Part shown: positions 8,520-16,601 of the stretch, piece by piece
How the letters are laid out: every line of letters begins with the position of its first letter
How positions within the stretch are numbered: the first letter of the stretch is position 1
Origin: Mycolicibacterium rhodesiae
Lineage (GTDB): Bacteria; Actinomycetota; Actinomycetes; Mycobacteriales; Mycobacteriaceae
Assembly (NCBI RefSeq): GCF_002086695.1
Contig: NZ_MVIH01000004.1
Span: forward strand, 248,001-312,000
Reading direction: 5' to 3'
DNA: 64,000 bases
Program-made: the position numbers and the translations under genes
Notes under the pieces: generated by a model
The model's input: only the letters and a program-made list of their open reading frames with translations
What the model was told of the DNA's origin: nothing
Databases searched by the model: none

Positions 8520-9611
8520 GTGTCAGCAGTCCCCGCACCTGACAACTCCCCCGATGCCGGCGCGATCTGGCACTACGGCGACCCGTTCGGTGAGCAACGC
8601 AGCGCCGAGCACGACGCCGTCGTCATCGATCGCTCGCACCGCGCGGTCGTCACACTCACCGGATCCGACCGGCGCAGCTGGTTGCACTCGATCTCCTCGC
8701 AGCACGTCAGCGAGTTGCCCGACGGCGCCTCCACCGAGAACCTGAGCCTCGACGGGCAGGGCCGTGTCGAAGACCACTGGGTGCAGACCGAGTTGGGCGG
8801 CGTCACCTATCTCGACACAGAGCGCGGCCGCGGCGAACCGCTGCTCGCCTTCCTGCGCAAGATGGTGTTCTGGGCCGACGTCGCCCCCGAGGCCGCCGAC
8901 CTGGCCGTGCTCTCGCTGCTCGGCCCTCGCCTCGCCGACGCCACGGTCCTGGGCGCGCTGGGTGTCGACGCGTTGCCTGCGGAGTCGACGGCCGTTCCCG
9001 TCTCCGGCGGCGGTTTCCTGCGCCGGGTGCCCGCCGAGGCCGGTCAGATCGAACTCGACCTGGTGGTCCCCCGCGCCGAGGTGACGACCTGGTTGGGCAG
9101 GCTGGACGCGGCCGGGGTGCGCCGCGCCGGGGTGTGGGCGTACGAGGCGCACCGGGTCGCGGCACAGCGCCCACGTCTGGGCGTGGACACCGACGAGCGG
9201 ACGATCCCGCACGAGGCAGGGTGGATCGGCGGCCCCGGACAAGGAGCCGTGCACCTCGACAAGGGTTGCTATCGCGGCCAGGAGACTGTCGCGCGGGTGC
9301 ACAACCTGGGAAAGCCGCCCCGGATGCTGGTGCTGGTGCACCTCGACGGATCCGGTGAGCGCCCGGTCACCGGCGATCCGCTGCTGGCCGGTGGGCGTGT
9401 CGTGGGCCGGCTCGGCACCGTCGTCGACCATGTCGATCTAGGACCGATCGCCTTGGCTCTGGTGAAGCGGGGTATTCCGGCCGATACGGCTCTGACCACG
9501 GGCGGAGAGCACGAGGTGGCCGCCGAGATCGACCCGGAATCGCTGCCGCCGACCGACGCCGTGGGGGCTGGGCGGCTCGCGGTCGAGCGTTTGCGTCGCG
9601 GCGCGAACTGA
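8520..9611 (+). CDS. ygfZ: YgfZ/GcvT-like folate-binding protein (Fe-S cluster assembly)
   Basis: A 363-residue GcvT-fold protein with the YgfZ hallmark KGCYRGQETVARVHNLG (around 252-268), whose Cys is characteristic of the family that helps assemble or repair certain Fe-S enzymes using tetrahydrofolate. N-terminal SDRRSWLHSISSQHV and LSLDGQGRVEDH also fit. GTG 8520 follows TAGAGT (8508-8513) by six bases, so the mRNA is probably leaderless. It is divergent from the PabC-like gene, which suggests a folate connection. Corresponds to Rv0811c by synteny. Substrate enzymes unknown. Confidence 0.88.
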   Translation: MSAVPAPDNSPDAGAIWHYGDPFGEQRSAEHDAVVIDRSHRAVVTLTGSDRRSWLHSISSQHVSELPDGASTENLSLDGQGRVEDHWVQTELGGVTYLDTERGRGEPLLAFLRKMVFWADVAPEAADLAVLSLLGPRLADATVLGALGVDALPAESTAVPVSGGGFLRRVPAEAGQIELDLVVPRAEVTTWLGRLDAAGVRRAGVWAYEAHRVAAQRPRLGVDTDERTIPHEAGWIGGPGQGAVHLDKGCYRGQETVARVHNLGKPPRMLVLVHLDGSGERPVTGDPLLAGGRVVGRLGTVVDHVDLGPIALALVKRGIPADTALTTGGEHEVAAEIDPESLPPTDAVGAGRLAVERLRRGAN

Positions 9612-9748
9612 CGTTCTCCCACGGCCGAACGGGCCTGCCAGCACATCGCAGCGGGGCACGGTAAGGTATGGACAGGACAATAACGAACACACAGATCGGA
9701 GCCGCCTGCATCCCGGGCCGCTCCGTTATTGCGCGAGGGGGTTCCCCC

Positions 9749-9940
9749 ATGGGCCGCGGCCGGGCAAAGGCAAAGCAGACCAAGGTTGCTCGGGAGCTGA
9801 AATATAGCTCCCCACAGACTGATTTCAGTCGGCTCCAACAGGAGCTGTCCGGGTCGGAGTCTGAGTCGGATGAGCCTGACACCGTAGACAACGGGTTCGG
9901 CGATGACCCGTGGGCCGACGAGGGTAGCTGGCGGCGCTGA
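9749..9940 (+). CDS. DUF3073 small conserved actinobacterial protein
   Basis: 63 residues beginning MGRGRAKAKQTKVAREL, followed by KYSSPQTDFSRLQQEL and an acidic C-terminal half (SESESDEPDT, GDDPWADEG). The basic head and acidic tail are the DUF3073 pattern, universal in mycobacteria (Rv0810c) and Streptomyces. The upstream frame to 9668 is probably untranslated: ATG 9749 is preceded by a G-rich stretch (GAGGGGG). A -10-like TAAGGT at about 9663 would give an 80-nt 5' UTR. Function unknown; the basic head suggests nucleic-acid binding. Confidence 0.9.
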   Translation: MGRGRAKAKQTKVARELKYSSPQTDFSRLQQELSGSESESDEPDTVDNGFGDDPWADEGSWRR

Positions 9941-9978
9941 GCCGCCGCCCCCTCCTCACAAGCGCTGGGCCTGCTCCG

Positions 9979-11049
9979 CTAGAAGCGGGGATGTAGTCCT
10001 ACCAGCTTCGCTCTCGGGCCGTCCTTGCCCTTGGTGACAGTGCCCAGCGTCCAGCAGTTCAGGTGGCGTGCAGTCAGAATCGCCAGCGCGCGGTCGGTGT
10101 CCTCCGGCGCGACGACGGCGACCATCCCGACGCCCATGTTGAACGTCTTCTCCATCTCCGGACGATCGATGCGGCCGCGCTGCGCGATCATCGCGAACAC
10201 CGGCGCGGGAGTCCACGTTCCGCGATCCAGTTCGGCGACCAGACCGTGCGGGATGACGCGTTCCAGATTGGCGGCAAGGCCGCCGCCGGTGACGTGGCAG
10301 AACGTGCGCACCTGCGTCTCGGCGGCCAGCGCCAGGCAGTCCTTCGCGTAGATCCGGGTGGGCTCGAGCAGTTCCTCGCCGAGCGTGCGGCCGAACTCCT
10401 CGACGTGGCCGGCGAGGTTCATCCGGTCGATCTCGAGCAGGACCTTGCGGGCCAGCGAGTAGCCGTTGGAGTGCAGGCCGGACGATCCCATCGCGATGAT
10501 CACGTCACCGGGGCGCACGCGGTCGGGCCCCAGCACGTCATCGGCCTCGACGACGCCAACACCGGTGGCGGAGATGTCGTAATGGTCGGGTTCCATCAGC
10601 CCGGGATGTTCAGCTGTCTCCCCACCCAGCAACGCACAGCCGGCGATCACACAGCCCTCGGCAATACCCGAGACGATCGCGGCGACGCGTTCCGGAACGG
10701 TACGACCGACGGCGATGTAGTCCTGCAGGAACAGCGGTTCGGCGCCGCAGACCACGAGGTCGTCGACCACCATCGCGACCAGGTCCAGGCCGACGGTGTC
10801 GTGCTTGTCCATCGCCTGCGCCACGGCGAGCTTCGTGCCGACCCCGTCGGTCGACGCGGCCAGCAGCGGTTCCCGGTAGTCCCCACGCAGTGCGAACAGC
10901 CCGGCGAAGCCGCCCAGTCCGCCCCGCACCTCGGGCCTGGTGGCCCGCTTCGCAAGCGGCTTGAACAGCTCGACCGCGCGGTCACCGGCCTCGATGTCCA
11001 CCCCGGCCGATGCGTAGGAGATCAGGTTGTCTTCCTCGCGATCCGTCAT
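9979..11049 (-). CDS. purM: Phosphoribosylformylglycinamidine cyclo-ligase (AIR synthetase)
   Basis: Closes FGAM to AIR with ATP, step five of purine synthesis. 356 residues with PurM motifs: SYASAGVDIEAGDRAV, ASTDGVGTKLAVA (Mg-ATP loop), VVCGAEPLFLQDYIAVG, GCALLGGETAEHPG, GSSGLHSNGYSLAR and FCHVTGGGLAANLERVIP. Length is normal. The C-terminal tail ends KLVGLHPRF. It converges with the DUF3073 gene with about 38 bases between stops. The same strand carries all other pur genes of this window but each is separated by other genes, so no classic pur operon exists. Confidence 0.97.
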   Translation of the reverse strand: MTDREEDNLISYASAGVDIEAGDRAVELFKPLAKRATRPEVRGGLGGFAGLFALRGDYREPLLAASTDGVGTKLAVAQAMDKHDTVGLDLVAMVVDDLVVCGAEPLFLQDYIAVGRTVPERVAAIVSGIAEGCVIAGCALLGGETAEHPGLMEPDHYDISATGVGVVEADDVLGPDRVRPGDVIIAMGSSGLHSNGYSLARKVLLEIDRMNLAGHVEEFGRTLGEELLEPTRIYAKDCLALAAETQVRTFCHVTGGGLAANLERVIPHGLVAELDRGTWTPAPVFAMIAQRGRIDRPEMEKTFNMGVGMVAVVAPEDTDRALAILTARHLNCWTLGTVTKGKDGPRAKLVGLHPRF

Positions 11050-11097
11050 CGGGCATAAGGCTACCGGTCGGCGTCCGCCGCCGAAACGGGCCAGCCG

Positions 11098-11715
11098 TCA
11101 GCCGACGTGCCGGGCCAGCCAGTCGCGCAGCGGCGCCCCGGCGCGCAGGGTGGTCACCACCCGGTCCTTGGCCTTCGCCGTGCCCAGCCAGGCGCCCACC
11201 GGCCAGGTCTTCATCATCGCGATGCCCTTGTGGCGCAGCAGGTCGATACGCGGATGATCCTTCGGATAGCCCCGCGGCGCGGTCTTGAGCACATCGTGGG
11301 CCATCGTCTCGTAGCCGCCCGTGCGCAACGTATCGACGATCCCGGCCAGCTCGGCGCCGGACTTCTCGGCGTCGACCGCCGCCCGGTACCGAGCCAGGGC
11401 CGCGGCATCGGGCATGTACAGACCGCTGCCCACCGACAGCCCGTCGGCCGAGAACGACACGTAGCCGGAGCCGAGTCTGGCCGCGCAGTTGGTTTTGTAC
11501 GGGGATTTGTCGGCGCTGAAGCGCACGTCGCGGTGCGGCCGGAACAGCGTGCCCTCGCCGAACTCACCGGCCAACTCGGCGAGCAGCTCCTCCATCGGGG
11601 CCTTCACCTGACGGTCGTAGACGGCGCGATGCCGGGTCCAGTAGACCTTGGAGTTGTCGGCCTCAAGGCCCTCGTAAAACTCCACGGCCTCGATCGGCCA
11701 GCCCCGAAACGCCAT
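11098..11715 (-). CDS. DUF2461 (TIGR02453) family protein
   Basis: A 205-residue protein starting MAFRGWPIEAVEFYEGLEAD, with the DUF2461 core: NSKVYWTRHRAVYD, FRPHRDVRFSADKSPYKT and the YVSFSADGLSVGSGLYMPDA segment. The family is conserved in bacteria and fungi without a proven biochemical role. The ATG at 11715 is preferred to 11733 because homologues begin close to the FxGW motif. It precedes purM by 48 bases on the same strand and diverges from the cupin gene 29 bases away, so the two starts share a very short promoter region. Confidence 0.87.
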   Translation of the reverse strand: MAFRGWPIEAVEFYEGLEADNSKVYWTRHRAVYDRQVKAPMEELLAELAGEFGEGTLFRPHRDVRFSADKSPYKTNCAARLGSGYVSFSADGLSVGSGLYMPDAAALARYRAAVDAEKSGAELAGIVDTLRTGGYETMAHDVLKTAPRGYPKDHPRIDLLRHKGIAMMKTWPVGAWLGTAKAKDRVVTTLRAGAPLRDWLARHVG

Positions 11716-11744
11716 TCCCACATTGTGTGACACCCTGGTGCCCG

Positions 11745-12179
11745 ATGAAACCAGTGCGGTGTTTCCCTGCGGCGTTGACCATCGCGATAGCCGGTACGGT
11801 GTTGTTCCCCGCGTCGGCTGCGTCGACGCCCAGCTCGGGCATCGAGGCGGACACCCTGGTTCAGTCCACCCTCGACGGCAGGGACTTCGTCACTCGGGAG
11901 CTCACCATCGCCCCCGGCGGAACCACCGGCTGGCACTACCACCCGGGCCAGGTGTTCGGCGTGATCAAGCAGGGCACCTTGACCCATTACAAGGGCGACT
12001 GTTCGGTCGACGGCGTGTACAACGCGGGCGACTCGATCAGCGAGGGCAGCGGCACCGGCTACATCCACGAGGGCCGCAATGAGGGGCCCGTCCCGGTGGT
12101 CATGTGGGTGCTCTACATCAAGCCCGCGGGCAGCGCGCTGGCAGTTGATGCGCCGAATCCGGGTTGTCCGTTCGAATAA
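11745..12179 (+). CDS. Exported cupin-domain protein
   Basis: 144 residues starting MKPVRCFPAALTIAIAG, a signal peptide cleaved near ASA (about residue 25). The mature part is a single cupin: ELTIAPGGTTGWHYHPGQVFGVI is the first metal-binding motif (His, His), and SEGSGTGYIHEGRNEG the second (His). Such small secreted cupins bind a metal and may sequester or modify a small ligand; none is known here. The frame opens at 11727 but ATG 11745 is used. It is divergent from the DUF2461 gene and 56 nt before the SDR-like gene. Confidence 0.82.
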   Translation: MKPVRCFPAALTIAIAGTVLFPASAASTPSSGIEADTLVQSTLDGRDFVTRELTIAPGGTTGWHYHPGQVFGVIKQGTLTHYKGDCSVDGVYNAGDSISEGSGTGYIHEGRNEGPVPVVMWVLYIKPAGSALAVDAPNPGCPFE

Positions 12180-12235
12180 GTGGCAATCCAACCGGTCCTC
12201 GGCTCCGAATTACGGAGGCGACGAACGGAGGATCC

Positions 12236-13558
12236 ATGTCGGCGAAGCAGATCCGATGCTTGGTGACCGGTGCCACCGGTTACATCGGCGGCCGTCTGGT
12301 GCCGCGACTGCTGGAGGACGGCTTCACGGTGCGCGCGCTGGCGCGAAATCCGGACAAGCTCGCGAACGTGCCGTGGCGCGACCAGATCGAGATCGCCCGC
12401 GGTGACCTCACCGACGCCGACTCGCTCGCCGAGGCGTTCACCGACGTCGACGTCGTCTACTACCTGGTGCACTCCATGGGCACGTCGGCCGATTTCGCCG
12501 CCGACGAGCGGCGTGCGGCCCAGAACGTCGTCACCGCCGCCCGCAGCGCAGGCGTGAAGCGGATCGTCTACCTCAGCGGCCTGCACCCCGAGGGTGCCGA
12601 GCTGTCCACGCATCTCGCGTCGCGCACCACGGTCGGCGAGATCCTCATCGCCTCAGGCATCGAGACGGTGGTGCTGCAGGCCGGGGTCGTGGTGGGCTCG
12701 GGATCGGCGTCGTTCGAGATGATCCGTCACCTCACCGACCGGTTGCCGGTGATGACGACGCCGAAATGGGTGCACAACAAGATCCAGCCGATCGCGATCC
12801 GCGACGTGCTGCACTACCTGGCGGCCGCGGCCACCGCCGACGTGCCGAAGTCGCGGGCCTGGGACATCGGCGGGCCGGACGTCCTCGAGTACGGCGACAT
12901 GATGCAGATCTACGCCGAGGTGGCGGGACTGAGTCGACGACACATGGTGGTGCTGCCGGTGCTGACCCCGCGGATCGCCGCACTGTGGGTGGGGTTCGTG
13001 ACACCCATCCCGTCCGGTCTGGCCCGTCCGCTGGTCGAATCCCTGCACTGCGATGCGGTGATGGCCAACCACGACATCGACACCGTCATCGACCGGCCGG
13101 CGGCCGGCCTCACCCCCTACCGGCGGGCGGTCTCACTCGCCCTGGCCCGGATCGCCCGCGGCGAGGTGGAGACGACGTGGGACACCGGCACCGCCGCGCC
13201 GCTGCCGAGCGACCCGGACTGGGCCGGCGCCATCGTCTACACCGACACCCGGTCGTGGCGCACGACGGCCAGCCCGGAGCGGCTGTGGGACGCGGTCGAG
13301 CACAATGTTCCGCAGCGCTGGCATGTGGAGAGCCGCGACGAGGGCGCGCTGCTGCGGCTGCGGTCGGACGACCGGAGCCCGGGCGTCCGGTGGCTGGAGA
13401 TGCGGGTCGCACCCGAGCAGGGCGGCAGCCGCTACGAGCAGCGGGCGATCTTCTATCCGCGCGGGCTGCTCGGCCGGTTGTACTGGCTGGCCGGACGTCC
13501 GCTGCATTCGGCGACGCTGGGCGCGCAGATGCGCAAGGTCAGCGAGGCTGCCGGCTGA
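12236..13558 (+). CDS. NAD(P)-binding atypical SDR with C-terminal DUF2867 domain
   Basis: 440 residues. The N-terminal Rossmann domain has CLVTGATGYIGGRLVPRLL (GxxGxxG), RALARNPDKL and DVVYYLVHSMG, typical of atypical SDR/NmrA-like proteins. After about residue 300 comes a DUF2867/SRPBCC-like part (WDAVEHNVPQRWHVE, LEMRVAPEQGGSRYEQRAIF, LGRLYWLAGRPLH). The two-domain fusion is common in actinobacteria, with unknown substrate. ATG 12236 has GGAGG four bases upstream, so the 24-codon upstream extension is rejected. Converges on purF with three bases between stops. Confidence 0.88.
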   Translation: MSAKQIRCLVTGATGYIGGRLVPRLLEDGFTVRALARNPDKLANVPWRDQIEIARGDLTDADSLAEAFTDVDVVYYLVHSMGTSADFAADERRAAQNVVTAARSAGVKRIVYLSGLHPEGAELSTHLASRTTVGEILIASGIETVVLQAGVVVGSGSASFEMIRHLTDRLPVMTTPKWVHNKIQPIAIRDVLHYLAAAATADVPKSRAWDIGGPDVLEYGDMMQIYAEVAGLSRRHMVVLPVLTPRIAALWVGFVTPIPSGLARPLVESLHCDAVMANHDIDTVIDRPAAGLTPYRRAVSLALARIARGEVETTWDTGTAAPLPSDPDWAGAIVYTDTRSWRTTASPERLWDAVEHNVPQRWHVESRDEGALLRLRSDDRSPGVRWLEMRVAPEQGGSRYEQRAIFYPRGLLGRLYWLAGRPLHSATLGAQMRKVSEAAG

Positions 13559-13561
13559 GCG

Positions 13562-15091
13562 TCAGGGCCTGCTGAGCGCCGAAACGTTGTCGTTGTCGAC
13601 GGACACCGGCTGGATCGGCAGGCCGGTTCGGGCCGCCGTGGCCAGCATGTGCTCGACGACGTTCTTGCCGAGCGCGGTCTCACCGGGCAGTTCGATCGGG
13701 TAGCTGCCGTCAAAGCAGGCGCAGCACAGCCGCGTGGCGGGCTGTTCGGTCGCCGCGATCATGCCCTGCTTGGAGATGTAACCCAGCGTGTCGGCACCGA
13801 TCGCGTGGCGAACGGCTTCGAGCATCTCGCCCTCTTTGTCCACCGCGTTCGCGATCAACTCGGCCGGGGTGGCGAAGTCGATGCCGTAGAAGCACGGCCA
13901 CTTCACCGGGGGCGAAGCGATCCGCACGTGCACCTCGACGGCGCCGGCTTCACGCAGCATGCGCACCAGCGCGCGCTGGGTGTTGCCGCGCACGATCGAG
14001 TCGTCGACGACGATGAGCCGCTTGCCGCGGATCACTTCCTTGAGCGGGTTGAGCTTGAGCCGGATACCGAGCTGACGGATGGTCTGCGATGGCTGGATGA
14101 ACGTACGCCCGACGTAGGCGTTCTTCATCAGCCCCTGGCCGAACGGGATGCCGGACCCCTGGGCGTATCCGACCGCGGCCGGCGTCCCGGATTCCGGAAC
14201 GCCGATGACCAGGTCGGCGTCGACGGGCTGCTCAGCGGCGAGCCGGCGGCCGATGTCGACGCGGGTGGCGTGCACCGACCGGCCGCCGATGACACTGTCG
14301 GGCCGCGCGAGGTAGACGTACTCGAACACGCAACCCTTGGGGGTCGGGTTGGCGAACCGGGTGGACCGCACGCCGTCGGCGTCGATGGCCAGCAGCTCAC
14401 CGGGCTCGATGTCCCGCACGAACGAGGCGCCGACGATGTCGAGGGCGGCGGTTTCGGAGGCGACCACCCAGCCGCGGTCGAGCCGACCCAGCGACAGCGG
14501 GCGCACACCGTGCGGGTCCCGCGCGGCGTAGAGCGTGTTCTCGTCCATGAAGGTCAGGCAGAACGCCCCGCGCACACTGGGCAGCAGTGCCAGGGCGGCC
14601 TGCTCGATGCTGGAGTCCGCCGCGCCGTGGGCCAGCAGGGCGCCGAGGATGTCGGAGTCGGTGGTGGCCGCGCCCGGCATGTTCGGGTTGATCAGGCCGG
14701 CGTCGCGGGCGCGGGCGGCCAGATCGGTGGTGTTGACCAGGTTTCCGTTGTGGCCCAACGCGATTCCGGTGCCCGCTGCGGTGTTACGGAACACCGGCTG
14801 GGCGTTTTCCCAGGTCGTGGACCCGGTGGTGGAGTACCGGCAGTGGCCGATGGCGACGTGTCCCGGCATGGCGGCCAGCGTCTGCTCGTCGAACACCTGG
14901 CTGACCAGACCCAGATCCTTGAACACCAGAACCTGCGATCCGTCGGCGACGGCGATGCCCGCGGCTTCCTGGCCCCTGTGCTGCAGGGCATAGAGACCGT
15001 AATAAGTGAGCTTGGCTACATCCTCGCCTGGAGCCCATACGCCGAAGACGCCGCACTCTTCCCGAGGGTCGTTCTCCACTTGTTCGGTCAC
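13562..15091 (-). CDS. purF: Amidophosphoribosyltransferase PurF
   Basis: Makes phosphoribosylamine from PRPP and glutamine, the first purine step. Mature N-terminal nucleophile is Cys13 in REECGVFGVWAPGED, after a short propeptide. The glutaminase half shows LYALQHRGQEAAGI, GHCRYSTTG and ALGHNGNLVN; the PRTase half has the PRPP loop RLIVVDDSIVRGNTQ. GTG 15091 (VTEQVEND) gives 509 residues, normal for the family; the frame is open to 15376, but no plausible start exists there with homologous sequence. A conserved GIDFATPAELIAN and a Cys-rich LCCACFDGSYP lie near the end. Confidence 0.95.
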   Translation of the reverse strand: MTEQVENDPREECGVFGVWAPGEDVAKLTYYGLYALQHRGQEAAGIAVADGSQVLVFKDLGLVSQVFDEQTLAAMPGHVAIGHCRYSTTGSTTWENAQPVFRNTAAGTGIALGHNGNLVNTTDLAARARDAGLINPNMPGAATTDSDILGALLAHGAADSSIEQAALALLPSVRGAFCLTFMDENTLYAARDPHGVRPLSLGRLDRGWVVASETAALDIVGASFVRDIEPGELLAIDADGVRSTRFANPTPKGCVFEYVYLARPDSVIGGRSVHATRVDIGRRLAAEQPVDADLVIGVPESGTPAAVGYAQGSGIPFGQGLMKNAYVGRTFIQPSQTIRQLGIRLKLNPLKEVIRGKRLIVVDDSIVRGNTQRALVRMLREAGAVEVHVRIASPPVKWPCFYGIDFATPAELIANAVDKEGEMLEAVRHAIGADTLGYISKQGMIAATEQPATRLCCACFDGSYPIELPGETALGKNVVEHMLATAARTGLPIQPVSVDNDNVSALSRP

Positions 15092-15183
15092 GATATGGGC
15101 TGCTCCCTGGCGCAGGTTGGTGACGTAAGCCAGTTTACGGGCAACAGCGGCAAACACGGAACTGAACGCCGGGTGTCGGGGCC

Positions 15184-15576
15184 TCAGTCGGTGAGTGTCA
15201 CGACCGGAAGCCAGGACGCCACCTCGCCGGCCCGGGATCCCGACAGCCGCAGCGCGCCGAGTCGGGACGCCTCGTCGACGCCGAGCAGACCCGTCGCCAG
15301 CCGCAACCAGGTCCGCGGGTCGGCCTCCACCACGTTGGGGGGTGTACCGCGGGTGTGGCGGGGCCCGGAAATGCATTGCACCGCAACAAAAGGTGGCACC
15401 CGCACCTCGACACTCGCGCCCGGTGCGAGCGCGGCCAGAGTGCGGGCGGTCAGCCGGACCGCCGCGGCGATCGCCGGGCGGTCTGGGGCGGGCGCGGTGT
15501 CGTCACGCAGCCAGCCGGATACGGCGCGCACCGCGGCGACGGTGGCTTCGGGGTCGGCGCTGCTGCGGGCGGGCAC
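15184..15576 (-). CDS. Sterol-carrier-family (SCP2-like) protein (Rv0807 type)
   Basis: About 130 residues from GTG 15576 (VPARSSADPEATVAAVRAV). The C-terminal part GASVEVRVPPFVAVQCI, HTRGTPPNVVEADPRTWLRL and ALRLSGSRA resembles the SCP2-like fold found C-terminally in maleylpyruvate-isomerase-like proteins; here it stands alone. The open frame runs far upstream through neighbouring genes and is not real there. A CATACT six bases before GTG could be a leaderless -10. Lies upstream of purF on the same strand; function unknown. Confidence 0.75.
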   Translation of the reverse strand: MPARSSADPEATVAAVRAVSGWLRDDTAPAPDRPAIAAAVRLTARTLAALAPGASVEVRVPPFVAVQCISGPRHTRGTPPNVVEADPRTWLRLATGLLGVDEASRLGALRLSGSRAGEVASWLPVVTLTD

Positions 15577-15630
15577 CAGTCGAGTATGCGGTATTGACGT
15601 CAACCGAAGTTGAGGTCCTACGTTGGGGTG

Positions 15631-16056
15631 ATGGCGTTCAAACCACACGAAATCGAGTACCTGAGGTCGACGGATCTCGGCAGGCTGGCCACCATCGCAC
15701 CGGACGGCACGTTGCAGAACAGTCCGGTCGGCTTCTCCTACAACGACGCGCTCGGCACCCTTGACATCGTGGGCTACAACATGGCCAGGAGCCGCAAGTA
15801 CCGCAACCTGGCCACCAACAACACCGTCGCGTTCGTCGTCGACGACATCGCGTCGCGCAGTCCCTGGCGGGTGCGGTGTCTGGAGATCCGCGGCACCGCG
15901 GAACAGGCCGAGACCGACTCCCCCGGCGACGGCATCGACACTGCGATCATCCGGATCACACCCAAACGGATCATCAGCTTCGGCATCGACGACACCGAGA
16001 CCGAACCGCACGACTTGGTTCCGGACAGCCGGGACGTGCCGACGACCGGCGACTAG
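15631..16056 (+). CDS. PPOX-class F420-dependent oxidoreductase
   Basis: 141 residues, one split-barrel flavin/F420-binding domain: MAFKPHEIEYLRSTDLG, GRLATIAPDGTLQNSPVGF, IVGYNMARSRKYRNL and WRVRCLEIRGTAEQ match the F420-dependent PPOX-class family typical of mycobacteria. Likely reduces a cofactor-linked substrate with F420H2; the substrate is unknown. ATG 15631 lies six bases after TACGTT (15619-15624) with TTGACG (15594-15599) as -35, so the mRNA is probably leaderless. Its TAG overlaps the TAG of the convergent CPBP gene (CTAG at 16053-16056). Confidence 0.87.
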   Translation: MAFKPHEIEYLRSTDLGRLATIAPDGTLQNSPVGFSYNDALGTLDIVGYNMARSRKYRNLATNNTVAFVVDDIASRSPWRVRCLEIRGTAEQAETDSPGDGIDTAIIRITPKRIISFGIDDTETEPHDLVPDSRDVPTTGD

Positions 16057-16601
16057 CGCCGCTGCAGCACGATCGCGGCCACCGCGGCGGACTCGTTGAA
16101 CGCCGTGTGCGCGAGCACCGGCGCCAGCACGCTCCCCGACCGTCTGGCAAGCCAGCCGAACACCCATCCGGCCACGCCGGTCACCACCACGGTGCCCAGC
16201 ACCGGGTCGCCGACGCGGCGCGCGTCGGGGATGTGCCAGAGCCCGAAGGCAACCGCTTGCGCCAGCGGGCCGAACGTCGGCCCCAGCACCCGCATGGCGA
16301 CGGTCTGAAGCAGGCCCCGAAACAGCATCTCTTCGGTCCAGGCCGTGGCGACCGGAATGTCCAGCGACAACCAGCGGACCGGATTCGGCGGCACCGTTCG
16401 GTCGACCATCCCCTGGTGCACCCGGGGCACTCTCGTCAGCGCCCCGACGGTCAGGATCACCAGCCCGGCCGTGACCCCGCCGGTCCGCAGCCCCGACCAC
16501 ACCTGGGGCGGGCGCAACCCCAACGGCGCACCGACGGCCGCCGCCAACCCGGTGCTGACGATCGCGCGCACAGCCGGTGCGCCGGAATCCTTGGTGATCA
16601 T
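16053..16601 (-). CDS. CPBP family intramembrane metalloprotease
   Basis: 182 residues with several hydrophobic helices and the CPBP/Rce1 catalytic motifs: TEEMLFRGLLQ (EExxxR) near residue 90, FGLWHIPD (FxxxH) near 122 and AHTAFNESA (HxxxN/D) near 165. Family members cleave prenylated or other peptides within the membrane, some in bacteriocin self-immunity. It directly follows the Abhydrolase_9 gene, whose stop overlaps its ATG by 4 nt, so the two are coupled. Matches Rv0804 by synteny. Substrate unknown. Confidence 0.88.
   Translation of the reverse strand: MITKDSGAPAVRAIVSTGLAAAVGAPLGLRPPQVWSGLRTGGVTAGLVILTVGALTRVPRVHQGMVDRTVPPNPVRWLSLDIPVATAWTEEMLFRGLLQTVAMRVLGPTFGPLAQAVAFGLWHIPDARRVGDPVLGTVVVTGVAGWVFGWLARRSGSVLAPVLAHTAFNESAAVAAIVLQRR

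Noticed and set aside
13649-15613. A 654-residue open frame on the plus strand
   Set aside because: It is the antisense of purF; Arg/Gly/Asp-rich with no domain. High GC keeps such frames open.
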